Positions 24,644 to 33,911 of a stretch of 64,000 nt of DNA are shown here, piece by piece. The DNA is from JAKAWM01 sp049966695 (GTDB lineage: Bacteria > Actinomycetota > Acidimicrobiia > Acidimicrobiales > Palsa-688). Each line of letters starts with the position of its first letter. Positions within the stretch are counted from its first letter, which is position 1. The position numbers and the translations under genes were made by a program. Where the stretch lies: NCBI GenBank assembly GCA_049966695.1, contig JBMFUG010000001.1:1-64000 (forward strand), written 5' to 3'. The notes beneath the pieces were generated by a model, which saw only the letters and a program-made list of their open reading frames with translations, searched no databases and was not told the origin of the DNA.

Positions 24644-25605
24644 TCGCGTGCCACCTCGGCAATGCCAGCTTCCAGCGCGACAGAAGGCGACCAACCAAAG
24701 CTCTTGGCAAGGGAATTGTCCACCACCACCGCCGGCATCTCACCAGCCTTGGCTGGGACGTGCGCCACGTCCAAGTGCCGACCGGTAGCCTTTTCGACCA
24801 GGGCGACAAGCTCAAGCACTGAGATGGAGCAACCGGCACCTATGACCACCGGGCCGGACATGGCTGGGGATCTCAGTGCCAAGAGCACCGCCGAGACCAC
24901 GTCAGCGATATTTACGTAGTCGCGGACCTGCCGCCCGTCGCCGTAGATGTCGAACTGTGACTCTCCCCTCGCTGCCCGCATCAACCTCGGCACGGCCGTG
25001 TCTTTTTCCGCCATACCTGGGCCGTAGACATTGGTCAGGCGCAAAGCGACGCCCCGGACCCCGTAAGCGGCGTTGTAGCACGAGAGCAACATCTCACCGG
25101 CAGCTTTAGTCGCCCCGTAAGGCGTGAGAGGCGCCAGCGGCGCCCGTTCGTGGAGCGTCCCAGTTGCCCCTGAACCGACGACTGCGTTAGAGGACGCAAG
25201 CACAAAGGCGGAGACGCCGACTTTGCGGCAACGTTCCAAGAGGTCCCCGAGAGCTGTCACGTTGTTGTCCAAAGCACCTTGGGGGTCCTGCAGGGACCGC
25301 AGCACGGACGTTTGAGCGGCAAGGTGCACGACGGCCGACGTGCCAGGCGCCACCGCCTCTTCTATTACGGCCCGGTTGGTCAGGTCCCCCAGCACTAGCT
25401 CCACTTGGTGGTCACCGTCTGGGTGGCAGCGGAACGGGGGGGCGGGCCGGCGGTCGACGGAGACCACCTGCGCCCCCGCCTGGCACAGGGCCGCCACGAC
25501 GTGGCCCCCTATGAACCCAGACCCACCTGTGACCACCACTCGTTCGCCAACCAGGTCCGAAGCGCCCGGAGAGCCGGGCGCCGAAGTCACATCAGCTGCA
25601 GGCAT
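24631..25605 (-). CDS. NAD-dependent sugar epimerase/dehydratase
   Basis: 324 aa, extended short-chain dehydrogenase. VVVTGGSGFIGGHVV binds NAD, SSNAVVGS gives the catalytic Ser/Thr region, and YGATKAAGE is the YxxxK motif; RLTNVYGPGM and DGRQVRDYVNIADV fit UDP-glucose 4-epimerase-like enzymes. Converts a nucleotide sugar, probably supplying donors to the glycosyltransferases in this block. ATG start with weak ribosome site. Upstream member of a unit with the GT2 gene. Confidence 0.88.
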   Translation of the reverse strand: MPAADVTSAPGSPGASDLVGERVVVTGGSGFIGGHVVAALCQAGAQVVSVDRRPAPPFRCHPDGDHQVELVLGDLTNRAVIEEAVAPGTSAVVHLAAQTSVLRSLQDPQGALDNNVTALGDLLERCRKVGVSAFVLASSNAVVGSGATGTLHERAPLAPLTPYGATKAAGEMLLSCYNAAYGVRGVALRLTNVYGPGMAEKDTAVPRLMRAARGESQFDIYGDGRQVRDYVNIADVVSAVLLALRSPAMSGPVVIGAGCSISVLELVALVEKATGRHLDVAHVPAKAGEMPAVVVDNSLAKSFGWSPSVALEAGIAEVAREWLG

Positions 25606-25672
25606 CCCACCAAGGTAGCTGCCCGAGCGCTTACCTGGCGAGGCCCGCTCAAATGCTGGGGGCTTGGTGCGA

Positions 25673-26119
25673 CTAACATGCGGGTTTTGGCCCCACCGGC
25701 CTGCGCCACGTGAACAGCCACATCACGAGCCCGGCCGTAATAACTAACAGGCCGAGCACGCTAAGCCAAGTGGCGTTGGAGATCGTGACGAAAACGACCC
25801 CTAAGCCTAAGACCACCAGCACCGGCCCCGGCCACCTCTCTTCGAGGCAGGTCCTTTTCAGCCCCGTCGGCAGCCTCTTGGCAGTACGAAGACATGACCG
25901 CCCAATAGCGCGGGCCGCCATGGGCGCTGCGCGCGTGACCACAGCTTCGCACGCTAGGGCCACTGGGAGCAATAGCCTCCGCCACGCTTTCTCCCACGGC
26001 CGCATAGGGCCGCTCAGAGCTTTCGCCAGCTCCGGGTCGCCCGCTTGGACCATAGCTTCGATGGTCGCAAGCTCCTTGCGCTCTTGAACCGAGAGCCTCA
26101 CCCTGTCCTGAGTGCCCAT
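25673..26119 (-). CDS. DUF3040 membrane protein
   Basis: 148 aa. The N-terminus (VRLSVQERKELATIEAMV, then DPELAKALSG) is the DUF3040 signature, found only in actinobacteria. A basic middle region is followed by two closely spaced helices (VLVVLGLGVVFVTISNA and LSVLGLLVITAGLVMWLF). Usual DUF3040 proteins are 100-130 aa, so the basic insertion is slightly extra. Function unknown. Stand-alone. Confidence 0.8.
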   Translation of the reverse strand: MGTQDRVRLSVQERKELATIEAMVQAGDPELAKALSGPMRPWEKAWRRLLLPVALACEAVVTRAAPMAARAIGRSCLRTAKRLPTGLKRTCLEERWPGPVLVVLGLGVVFVTISNATWLSVLGLLVITAGLVMWLFTWRRPVGPKPAC

Positions 26120-26237
26120 GGTAATGCCTCTGTTCTTCTACCTCCTAGCGTAGCGTTTTGCACGCCCTCGTGCTTGGCCAAAACCACAACTTCACCTCGG
26201 CGCCACCGCAAGCGACGCACCTAGCGAGCGGAGGAGT

Positions 26238-27173
26238 ATGGTCGCGGCCATGCCGCCCACCACGAACAAGTCCCCGACCGCTCGCCACGATGGCAGCCCC
26301 CAAGGGGGACGAGCGGGCCCAAGGGCTGCTGGCCCTGCGCAACCGCAACGCCGTGCGCCTGCGCCGAGGAAGGCACCTGGGAGCACGCCGCACAAGGTGC
26401 CTGCGGCCACGACGGCCAAGACAGCCCGCTCGGGCCTCCCCCACACCCTGTGCTTCGACATCGGGAGGGCCACGATCACGGCTTCAGTGCTGTCGAGCCA
26501 GGGAGAGCCGCTCCACGAGCCGGCCCAAGTGCCCACGCTTTACCCGCTGCAACCTGGGCAGCTGGTTGCCACCTTGCGCCAGCTTGCATCTGAGCTCCCC
26601 TCTTACCAGCGAGTAAGCGCCAGCTTCCCTGGTACGCTCCGAGCTGGCCGAGTGCTCTCAGCCCCCGACTTCATCTCGCCCACTGGCCCCGGAGGGGCCC
26701 CGTCAGCGCAACTGTGGGAAGCCTGGACGGGTTTCGACCTGCAAGGTGCCCTGGCCGGCACCCTCGGGCACCCATGCCGTGCGGCCAACGAAGCCGAGGT
26801 CGAAGGAGCGGCCCTGGTGGACGGCGAGGGCTTGGAACTAGTCATGACGCTCGGGACCGGGGTAGGCACGGCGCTTTTTTGGCAAGGCAAGCTCGCCCCC
26901 CACCTGGACCTAGCCCACCACCCGCTCGGGAAAAAGGGCCAGGACTACGACGAGCTGCTCGGAGAGGCCGCCAGGCGAAAAGTCGGCAACAAGAAATGGA
27001 GCGCCCGGGTCTCAAGGACGCTCGAAGTGCTTAGGGACCTTTTATTGTTCGACAAGTGCTACATAGGCGGGGACAACGCGTCTCGGGTGAAGTCCGAGCT
27101 CCCAGCCGATGTGGTGCTAGCCAGCAATGGTGGCGGGGCCTTGGGCGGCGTCCGGCTCTGGGAACGGCTGTAG
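26238..27173 (+). CDS. Divergent ROK-family protein related to polyphosphate glucokinase
   Basis: 311 aa; a ~70-residue Pro/Ala/Arg-rich N-terminal extension precedes the domain. Similarity to polyphosphate glucokinases is clear in overall order (SASFPGTLRAGRV, VMTLGTGVGTALFWQGKL, LAPHLDLAHHPLG, KKWSARVSRTLEVLRDLL, CYIGGDNA). But key sites are altered: the phosphate-binding DIGGT is DIGRAT, the catalytic NDA is NEA, and ELGHLPL is DLAHHPL. It may be inactive, regulatory, or use another substrate. GGAGGAG lies just before ATG 26238; ATG 26250 is an alternative. Confidence 0.7.
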   Translation: MVAAMPPTTNKSPTARHDGSPQGGRAGPRAAGPAQPQRRAPAPRKAPGSTPHKVPAATTAKTARSGLPHTLCFDIGRATITASVLSSQGEPLHEPAQVPTLYPLQPGQLVATLRQLASELPSYQRVSASFPGTLRAGRVLSAPDFISPTGPGGAPSAQLWEAWTGFDLQGALAGTLGHPCRAANEAEVEGAALVDGEGLELVMTLGTGVGTALFWQGKLAPHLDLAHHPLGKKGQDYDELLGEAARRKVGNKKWSARVSRTLEVLRDLLLFDKCYIGGDNASRVKSELPADVVLASNGGGALGGVRLWERL

Positions 27174-27313
27174 CCACTTCGGCGAGCGCACCTTAGGAGC
27201 ATTGCGCTGGGCTCCGACGGCCACAACCGCCTGCGCAAGGCTGCTCCCGTCCATCAAGTAAGCGTTCTTGCTACTGGCCCTGGGCGCCGGCTTTTCAGCG
27301 CAACGGCACTTTT

Positions 27314-28114
27314 TTAGCTCAGTATGTCGCGGGTGGTCATACGTGCCCAGGCTGCCGCCCCGAAAACTGCCATGTAGCCGGCTTGTAAGACTATGTCTTT
27401 CCAGATGTCGTGCCACCGCACGGGGTCCCTCAATAGGTCCCCGAAAGCGGTCCAATAGTTGGTGAACAACCAGGGGTGCATGAACGACACCTGCGAGACG
27501 CTGTCCAAGATCGCGGACACGATGACGGCCCCGACGGTAACCGCCATGGCGGCTATAGGGACATCGGTCACAGTGGAAACAAAAACGCCGATCGAGGCAA
27601 GGCCGAACATCGACACACCTACCACCAACCCCGCCAACAGGCTCCGGCCCACCCCGTCCATAAAACTAACGGTGGTGCCAGAAAGCGTCACTACCCGGCC
27701 GTGCGGGAAAAAGGCGACCCCGGCGACCAGGCCCACGACCACGATGCCAAGGGCGGCAGCCAGGCAAAAAAGAGCGACAACGACGGCTTTAGCCAACAAA
27801 AGCCGGGCCCGCCCAGCCGGTCGGACGACAAGGTAGCGCAAAGTGCCCATGCTCGCCTCGCCGGCTATGGAGTCGCCCGCGACGGCGGCGGTACAAAGGG
27901 GGATGAAAAAAGGCATCGAGACCGTGAGGGCAGCCAAGGCCGTGAACACCCCATTGTGCACCACCCGGTCCAGGAACGACGGGCCCTCCCCTGGTGCCGG
28001 CCCACCCGACAGGTAAACGACAACGGCGAGGAAAACTGGCACGGCGGCGAGCGCCCCAAGAAGGGCCTTCGTCCTCGCCCGGCCAAAGACGGTGCGGGCC
28101 TCAACCAGCCACAT
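27314..28114 (-). CDS. ABC-2-type transporter permease
   Basis: 266 aa with six helices, starting MWLVEARTVFGRARTKALL, typical of ABC-2 permeases. A GEASMGTLRYLVVRPAGR segment after the second helix is the common coupling-helix region of this family. Overlaps the ATPase gene by 14 nt, so the two form one exporter. Substrate unknown. Last gene of a three-gene operon. Confidence 0.88.
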   Translation of the reverse strand: MWLVEARTVFGRARTKALLGALAAVPVFLAVVVYLSGGPAPGEGPSFLDRVVHNGVFTALAALTVSMPFFIPLCTAAVAGDSIAGEASMGTLRYLVVRPAGRARLLLAKAVVVALFCLAAALGIVVVGLVAGVAFFPHGRVVTLSGTTVSFMDGVGRSLLAGLVVGVSMFGLASIGVFVSTVTDVPIAAMAVTVGAVIVSAILDSVSQVSFMHPWLFTNYWTAFGDLLRDPVRWHDIWKDIVLQAGYMAVFGAAAWARMTTRDILS

Positions 28115-29036
28115 CGAAACCCTCGCCAGTCAAGGCAACGAAAGCGTCCTCCAAAGAAGCCCTCTCCCTCACCAACGAGCGGACCCCCACGCCCGCCTCC
28201 ACCAGCCTCCGGTTGCATTCCTCGGGCGGGACGTCACCCAACGTGGCCAGCACTTCGCCCCCACGCCGGGCCACGTCCGACAAGCCCATCGCTGACAGGA
28301 CCTCGGCCGCCCGAGCAGGGTCGTCCGGCTCAACCCTGAGCCTCGCTCCCGAAGACGCCCGCAGCTCCTCCATGGTCCCCTGCATCGCCAGCTTCCCGCG
28401 GTGCATGACACCCACATGGGTGCAGATCTGTTCGACTTCCGAGAGCAAATGAGACGAAAGGAAGACCGTAGTGCCTTCTTCCGCCAGCTGACGGACAAGG
28501 TGGCGGATTTCGCGGGTCCCCTGAGGGTCCATGCCATTGGTCGGCTCGTCGAGCACCAGCAACTGGCGTGGCCTGGCCAACGCCCAAGCCAACCCCAGGC
28601 GTTGGCGCATGCCCAACGAGTAGGCCCTGTACTTTTTACCAGCAGCAGCGCTAAGGCCGACCCGGGCGAGCGCTTCTGAGATCCGTCTCTCCCGGCTCGA
28701 CGAGCGCCCGTCGGGGCCGAGCGCGTCCAGGCGGGCAAGGTTTTCGTACCCAGACAACCAAGGGTAAAAGGCCGGCCCCTCGACCAGCGCTCCCACGCGA
28801 GGCAAAGCGGTCATCAAGCGAGCGGGCATCGGCTCGCCAAGCAGGCTCCAGCTGCCGCCAGTCGGGTTGACCAGCCCCAAAAGTACCCTGATGGTGGTGG
28901 TCTTGCCCGAGCCGTTCGGGCCCAAAAAGCCGTACGTACTACCGGCGGGGACAGCCAGGTCTATGCCGTCGACTGCTGTTAGGCCGCCAAAGTGCTTGGC
29001 CAGGCCGTGGGTCTCCACGGCAAGGTCAGCGGGCAC
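28101..29036 (-). CDS. ABC transporter ATP-binding protein
   Basis: 311 aa. Walker A GPNGSGKTT, signature SLGMRQRLGLAWAL, Walker B LLVLDEPTNGMDP, and H-loop FLSSHLLSEVEQIC are intact. A ~90-residue C-terminal domain follows, as in CcmA/DrrA-type exporters. Drives the permease encoded immediately downstream. GTG start 17 nt after the LolA-like gene stop. Confidence 0.93.
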   Translation of the reverse strand: MPADLAVETHGLAKHFGGLTAVDGIDLAVPAGSTYGFLGPNGSGKTTTIRVLLGLVNPTGGSWSLLGEPMPARLMTALPRVGALVEGPAFYPWLSGYENLARLDALGPDGRSSSRERRISEALARVGLSAAAGKKYRAYSLGMRQRLGLAWALARPRQLLVLDEPTNGMDPQGTREIRHLVRQLAEEGTTVFLSSHLLSEVEQICTHVGVMHRGKLAMQGTMEELRASSGARLRVEPDDPARAAEVLSAMGLSDVARRGGEVLATLGDVPPEECNRRLVEAGVGVRSLVRERASLEDAFVALTGEGFDVAG

Positions 29037-29053
29037 ACCCAGGACCTAAGTGC

Positions 29054-30196
29054 TCAGGCAGCCGAGGAAGCGGCAGCCTCTAGAACAGCTGGGGTGACGA
29101 ACCCGGCATAGAAACGGCCGGTGGGCATGAACAGCACGTTCAGGAGGTAGGTGCTAAAAAGGCGACCCTGTTGGCCCCCGACGGTGACTACCGTCGTCAC
29201 CTCGTCGAGGGTGGCTTGCACAGTGGTCCCGAGCTGGCCGGTCCTGCCGCTCACAACGGTCGTCCAACCTGAGCCGATCTTGGTGAGCCCGGACGAGGTG
29301 CCAACCTGGCCTGAGCCCGGCTGAGCCGTGGAGGGGCTCGCCCACCCTCCGCTGCCAGGACCGAGAGTGCGGGTGATGACCTTGGCGCCGGGGGGCGGGA
29401 CAAAGGTCAGCTCGCTCGCCGGTGGCGCCCCCAGGCTCAGCGCGCCGGTGAAGGCCAGGGACAGAGCCGGGCCTGCTGTTTGCCCTACTGCCCATACCGC
29501 TACCCCGAGCGGGACGCCCAACAAGCTCCCCGTGGCCCCGACGTCGACCTCGACGCGGTCGACCGTGCTGCCTGCGGGGTCGTTGGGAGAGAGCACCAGC
29601 GGGTAGGCCGGTTGGCCCGCCACGTACAGCGGCTCCCCTACTGCCACTTTCGTAGTGGGGCTCAGGTGCTCGAGCAAGCGGGAGGCCAGCTGCTGCGGGG
29701 TCAAAAGGGGCTCCGTCGTGGTGGTGACCCCGGTACCAGCACCACTGCCTGGCTGGCCGACCAGTTCGAGCACTGTCTGGTTGGCGCTGTCCCAAAGCCA
29801 GGCCTCGTTGCCGTTGCGGACTAAGTCGACCTCGATCGCCGGTTGCTCTTCAGCCAGCGCGATGTGCTCAGCCTTGGCCCCGTCAAGCCAGACGTCCAAG
29901 TTGTAGTTGCCGGACAGCAGGCTAAGGGGGTCAAAGGAAGAGCCGCCCCCCTGGCCGCCCGCCTGCTCTAGCGACGAAAGACCTGAAATGCCCAAGTTGG
30001 CCGCCCAAGTGAGGGTGCCGCTCAGCTGGGGCACTTGGGCTGCCTCGACATCAGCCAATAACTGCTGAGCTGACAGAGCAGGCAAGTTGGGAGCAGGAGA
30101 CGCCGACAGTGTCGGGGCCCAGGCAGCCAGGGCGATGACGCCAAGCACGGCGACAGGCGCGAGGTACTTGGCTCGGCGCGCAGGCAAAGAGCTCAT
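29054..30196 (-). CDS. Exported LolA-like protein of the ABC operon
   Basis: 380 aa. N-terminal signal sequence or anchor (YLAPVAVLGVIALAAWAP), then a beta-rich exported domain: AQQLLADVEAAQVPQLSGTL, YNLDVWLDG, NEAWLWDSANQT, and a C-terminal repeat of hydrophobic strands. This resembles LolA/DUF2092-like lipoprotein-binding folds that precede ABC-2 exporters in actinobacteria. Family assignment is by pattern, not by a decisive motif. First gene of the operon with ATPase and permease; may hand a lipid or lipoprotein to or from the exporter. Confidence 0.6.
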   Translation of the reverse strand: MSSLPARRAKYLAPVAVLGVIALAAWAPTLSASPAPNLPALSAQQLLADVEAAQVPQLSGTLTWAANLGISGLSSLEQAGGQGGGSSFDPLSLLSGNYNLDVWLDGAKAEHIALAEEQPAIEVDLVRNGNEAWLWDSANQTVLELVGQPGSGAGTGVTTTTEPLLTPQQLASRLLEHLSPTTKVAVGEPLYVAGQPAYPLVLSPNDPAGSTVDRVEVDVGATGSLLGVPLGVAVWAVGQTAGPALSLAFTGALSLGAPPASELTFVPPPGAKVITRTLGPGSGGWASPSTAQPGSGQVGTSSGLTKIGSGWTTVVSGRTGQLGTTVQATLDEVTTVVTVGGQQGRLFSTYLLNVLFMPTGRFYAGFVTPAVLEAAASSAA

Positions 30197-30315
30197 AGCT
30201 TCAGGGTACAGTCGTCTGGTCGCTCTAGGCGCCGACCCGCCAGGCCCGCCCGTCGTTCATTGCGCAGACCTCGTGGCCGGTACTTTGAGGCGCCCCCTGG
30301 TGCCGGCCCGACAAT

Positions 30316-31647
30316 TTACGCGTGCCTGTCCAACAAAAGGGGGCTCGACCAACCGGTACGCTCCCGGGTGGAAGCGTGGTAGGCCCTCACCTCTTCCAAC
30401 GACGGGCTGTGGACGACCTCACCATGGTCCACAGCCCTCACCTGGAGCTTCTTCGCCCCCGGGTGCGGGCACTCGGGCGAGGTGGAGACAATGTCCGCCC
30501 AGGCGGGCAGGTCAACCTCGCTCAGCTTGGCCTCCGCTAGCACCTCCAAAGCGAAATGGCCCGGCAGTTCGTGGAGCATGCCCCGCCATGCCCACTTGCG
30601 CCCGCCGATGGTCGCCTTGCCCGCGGAACGCTTTGCGACCGGCCGCTGGGGCGCGCCCGGGCCGCTGCCCGGGTCCCCTACCGATACCAGCTTGTAAACA
30701 AAGCCTGCGCTGGCAGCTCCCATGCCTGTCACCACATTTGTCCCGACCCCAAAAGAATCAACCGGAGCGGCCCCCAGTGCGGCAATGGTGCGAGCGTCCA
30801 GGTCCCCCGTCACGACCAGCTTCGTCTGGGTAGCTCCCAGCTCGTCCAGCAGCTTGCGTGCCCGAAGGGCTTCCAGCCCGAGGTCACCGGAGTCGATCCG
30901 TACAGCCCCCAGTGCTGGCCCTGCGACCTGAAGCGCGTTGCGTATGCCCTGCATGGAGTCGTAGGTGTCCACGAGGAGCGTCGTGCCCGGCCCAAAGGCA
31001 GCGACCTGTGCAGCAAAGGCATCCGTTTCCCTCGGGTAGGCGAGCACAAAGGCGTGCGAAGCGGTCCCTGCTGTCGGTATGCCGTACAGCCTCCCCGCTT
31101 GCAGGTTGGAAGTGCTGGCAAAACCACCTATGTACGCAGCTCGGGCAGCTGCCACCGCTGCGTTGGGGTCGACCCGGCGGCTCCCCATCTCGATCACTGG
31201 CCGTCCCGCAGCGGCAATGGTTATCAGGCTGGCTGCAGCGGCAACAGCCGAGTCGAAGTTCAAGATGCTAAGGGCCAGCGTCTCCAGCAAAAGGCCCTCG
31301 CCAAAGGGTGCCTCAACGGTCAGGACCGGTGAGCCCGCCGTGTACAGCTCACCTTCTCGGTAGGCGTCTATTTGACCGCTGAAGTGGTAGTTAGCCAAAT
31401 AAGCGACCGTGGCGGCATCAACGACTTGGTGCCCTTCTAGCCACGAGAGTTCCTCGGGACCGAAGTTGAAATCCAAAAGAGCGTCCGTGAAGCGGCCTAG
31501 CCCGGCGAAGACACCCCAAGGCCGGCGCTCGGGGATCCGCCGGGTGAACACCTCAAAGGTGGCTGGGCACGAAGCCAGGCCGCTTTTTAGGGCAGCCTCC
31601 AACATGGTCAGTTCATAGCGGTCGGTCAAAAAAGCAGTCGAGGTCAT
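30316..31647 (-). CDS. pncB: Nicotinate phosphoribosyltransferase
   Basis: 443 aa, family-typical. Makes nicotinate mononucleotide from nicotinate and PRPP in NAD salvage. Seen: STAFLTDRYELTMLEAAL at the N-terminus, EMGSRRVDPNAAV, SNLQAGRLYGIPTAGTASHAFV with the conserved His, RIDSGDLG, and SFGVGTNVVTG for phosphate binding. Translationally coupled (ATGA overlap) to gatD upstream. With pncA at 6.5 kb, the window holds a complete nicotinamide-to-NaMN route. Confidence 0.93.
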   Translation of the reverse strand: MTSTAFLTDRYELTMLEAALKSGLASCPATFEVFTRRIPERRPWGVFAGLGRFTDALLDFNFGPEELSWLEGHQVVDAATVAYLANYHFSGQIDAYREGELYTAGSPVLTVEAPFGEGLLLETLALSILNFDSAVAAAASLITIAAAGRPVIEMGSRRVDPNAAVAAARAAYIGGFASTSNLQAGRLYGIPTAGTASHAFVLAYPRETDAFAAQVAAFGPGTTLLVDTYDSMQGIRNALQVAGPALGAVRIDSGDLGLEALRARKLLDELGATQTKLVVTGDLDARTIAALGAAPVDSFGVGTNVVTGMGAASAGFVYKLVSVGDPGSGPGAPQRPVAKRSAGKATIGGRKWAWRGMLHELPGHFALEVLAEAKLSEVDLPAWADIVSTSPECPHPGAKKLQVRAVDHGEVVHSPSLEEVRAYHASTRERTGWSSPLLLDRHA

Positions 31648-32468
31648 CTGCGTCCTTCATGCTGGCGGCGACCAGCCGGGCCACGTTCGTGCTCGCGGCG
31701 ACGAGCTAGACGGGCCAATAGGCTAGCTTCTTTGGCCGGCCCGCCCAGCTGTCGTTCCTGCGCCCCCAGCGCCACCCGCTCCCTGTGCAGCGCTTCGGGC
31801 TCTGAGTCATCGAGCGGCGCCAATGGCCCGATCACCCAAGACAAAAGCATGTCGGCAAGGCGCGGGTTGCGAGCTAGGACCGGGCCGTGCAAGTAGGTAC
31901 CCCACACTCGGCCCGCCACTGCACCCTCCAGCGACCCGTCTTTGTTGCCAGTACCGGCGAGCACCTTGCCGGCCGGTCGGCAACCTGGGCCGAGCTCGGT
32001 CACCGCCGCGTGGTTCTCAAAGCCGGTGAGGACCGGGAGGCCTTGAGCTGCCCACTCGTCCTCTGGCTGCACCAAAATCTCGCCAATGGCACGCGGTGAC
32101 CCTGTCCGGGTGGTCACGCAGTCGAGAAGGCCAAGGCCTTCGCTGGGACGACCGTCAGGGCCGACGAAACGTTGCCCTAAGATCTGCAAGCCGGCGCAGA
32201 TGGCCAAGACCGCTGCTCCCCCCTCAAGTGCCTTGTCTAGGCAACGAGCCTCTCTCAACTTCGAAGCGGCCAGCGCCTGAGGCAAGTCCTCACCCCCGCC
32301 AACTACGTAAAACTCGCAGCTGGTCGGCACCACCTCGTCGGCTCTCACGGTAAGGACCTGGCTGTCGTACCCACGCCAGCGCAGCCTTTGCGCCAGCACG
32401 GTCGCGTTGCCACCGTCGCCGTAGGTACCGAGGAGCTCGGGGTAAACGAGCGCGACGGTTATGGTCAT
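31644..32468 (-). CDS. gatD: Lipid II isoglutaminyl synthase, glutaminase subunit
   Basis: 274 aa. CobB/CobQ-like glutamine amidotransferase that supplies ammonia to MurT to amidate the D-Glu of lipid II. Catalytic Cys in LAICAGLQILG, His in GTYLHGPVLARNP, oxyanion region VVGGGEDLPQ. The last ~40 residues are a basic, disordered tail (RREHERGPAGRRQHEGRR) beyond the usual ~245 aa. Overlaps murT and pncB by 4 nt each. Confidence 0.93.
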   Translation of the reverse strand: MTITVALVYPELLGTYGDGGNATVLAQRLRWRGYDSQVLTVRADEVVPTSCEFYVVGGGEDLPQALAASKLREARCLDKALEGGAAVLAICAGLQILGQRFVGPDGRPSEGLGLLDCVTTRTGSPRAIGEILVQPEDEWAAQGLPVLTGFENHAAVTELGPGCRPAGKVLAGTGNKDGSLEGAVAGRVWGTYLHGPVLARNPRLADMLLSWVIGPLAPLDDSEPEALHRERVALGAQERQLGGPAKEASLLARLARRREHERGPAGRRQHEGRR

Positions 32469-33781
32469 AAGCCGCGCCCTGCCATGGCCAGTAGCTGGTG
32501 AAAAGCAGTGTAGTTAGCAACTACGTCCACTGCGCTGGCGGCTCGAGCCCCCTCTGCGCCCGCCGTCTTCAGCGCCTGGCCCAAGTCAGGCACATGGACG
32601 TGGTCGACATCGGCGTAGTGGAGCCTTACCGCCAAGTCCAAGCCCCGTTCACCGCTCGCCACCACCAGGCGCCCGCGCAGCTGCTCGAACGCCACGTCCC
32701 AGAGCCAGGACGGGTCATGGCCGTCTGCGGTGCGTGCGTTGATAGCAATGACGACCGGCGAGGGCGGGGGATGGAGCATCCCGAAGACCTCGGCCCAACC
32801 CGCTGGGTTCTTGGCCAGTAGCAACCTGGCCAAGACAGGTCCCGCCCGCACGGTTGCATAACGGCCCGCTACGTCTTGTACCGCCGGCATGGCCTCCAGT
32901 GCTTGGGCAACTGGTCTCCCGCTGGCAACGGCCGCCGCCACGGCCATGGCCGCATTAGCTTGGTTGCACCGGCCTGGGAGGCTGAGCACAAGCGGGTAAC
33001 GTTCGCCGCTTGCAAAAACGAGCTCGGCCCCAGCCGCGCCATCGTAAGCCAGCCAGATCTCCGGGGAAGGCCGGTGAAAACCGCACTCAGCGCATGCCCA
33101 GCCGGTACCGGCAGTCATGGCAGCCCCGGCTGAGGTCATGGCAGCCCCGGCAGCCCCCGTTGAGGTCATGGCGAAGCGGACTTGGCCACCACAAGCCGGG
33201 CAACCCGTGGCGTCGCCCTTCCACAGCAGCCCCGCACCCACCCAAACGGCACGCTCAGCCTTATAAGCCGCCCAAACTACCAAAGGGTCATCGGCATTGG
33301 CCACGACGAAGGCCGGCGAGGGCACCCCTTCGCACGCCCGTCGCCAGCGCTGGGCCACTTGGCGGACCTCATTGTTGCGGTCAAGTTGGTCCCGGCTCAG
33401 GTTGAGAAGCACCAAGCCGGAGGGGCGCACCTCTTCGGTCACGCTCTCCAGCCAAGCCTCGTCGACCTCTAGCACCGCGGGAGCGCTCGTTGGCCTCGCT
33501 CCCAGGGCGGTCACCAAACCGGTCGGCAAGTTCGCCCCCAGCACGTTCGTCACGACAGGGCCGCTCGCCGACAGCGAAGTTGCCAGCAACTTGGTGGTCG
33601 TGGTCTTGCCGTTTGTGCCCGAGACAAGGAGCACCTCGCGGCCAGCAGAGAGCCTCCGCAGAGCCTGGGGGTCGATAACAAGCACGACATGGCCACCCAC
33701 CACCGACCCCGAGCCGCGCCCGCTCCAGCGAGACAGCGCGCCTAGCACTTGGCCGGAACGAACCGCCAGCCTCGTCCGCAA
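32465..33781 (-). CDS. murT: Lipid II isoglutaminyl synthase, Mur-ligase subunit
   Basis: 438 aa from TTG 33781, whose product start (MRTRLAVRSGQVLGALSRW) fits the family. ATP-binding VSGTNGKTTTTKL, central DEAWLESV and NLSRDQLDRNNEV, a MurT zinc ribbon (CPACGG...CAEC), and the DUF1727 C-terminal domain are present. The zinc ribbon is stretched by a small DNA repeat encoding AMTS-type units. Activates the D-Glu carboxylate of lipid II for amidation by GatD. First gene of murT-gatD-pncB. Confidence 0.93.
   Translation of the reverse strand: MRTRLAVRSGQVLGALSRWSGRGSGSVVGGHVVLVIDPQALRRLSAGREVLLVSGTNGKTTTTKLLATSLSASGPVVTNVLGANLPTGLVTALGARPTSAPAVLEVDEAWLESVTEEVRPSGLVLLNLSRDQLDRNNEVRQVAQRWRRACEGVPSPAFVVANADDPLVVWAAYKAERAVWVGAGLLWKGDATGCPACGGQVRFAMTSTGAAGAAMTSAGAAMTAGTGWACAECGFHRPSPEIWLAYDGAAGAELVFASGERYPLVLSLPGRCNQANAAMAVAAAVASGRPVAQALEAMPAVQDVAGRYATVRAGPVLARLLLAKNPAGWAEVFGMLHPPPSPVVIAINARTADGHDPSWLWDVAFEQLRGRLVVASGERGLDLAVRLHYADVDHVHVPDLGQALKTAGAEGARAASAVDVVANYTAFHQLLAMAGRGL
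33114..33172. repeat. Tandem repeat within the murT zinc-ribbon insert
   Basis: Units starting GTCATGGCAGCCCCGGC at 33114 and 33135, plus a partial third at 33165, encode the low-complexity stretch between the two CxxC pairs of MurT. In-frame expansion. Confidence 0.7.
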
Positions 33782-33911
33782 CGGCCAAGGACGAGGACGA
33801 AGGCCCGACCCCTTCGAGGGGTCTTGGGCCTGGGGCCGCGAACGGCCGAGAGGGCTTGGGGCTGCGAGCTCGGTACCGATAACCGCAGGTTAGCGCCCGT
33901 GCCGCTCCAAG

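Noticed and set aside
27476..28339. 287-aa plus-strand open frame antisense to the ABC permease and ATPase
   Set aside because: Composition is Arg/His/Pro-rich as expected from the antisense of a real gene in high-GC DNA; the opposite strand has clear ABC motifs.
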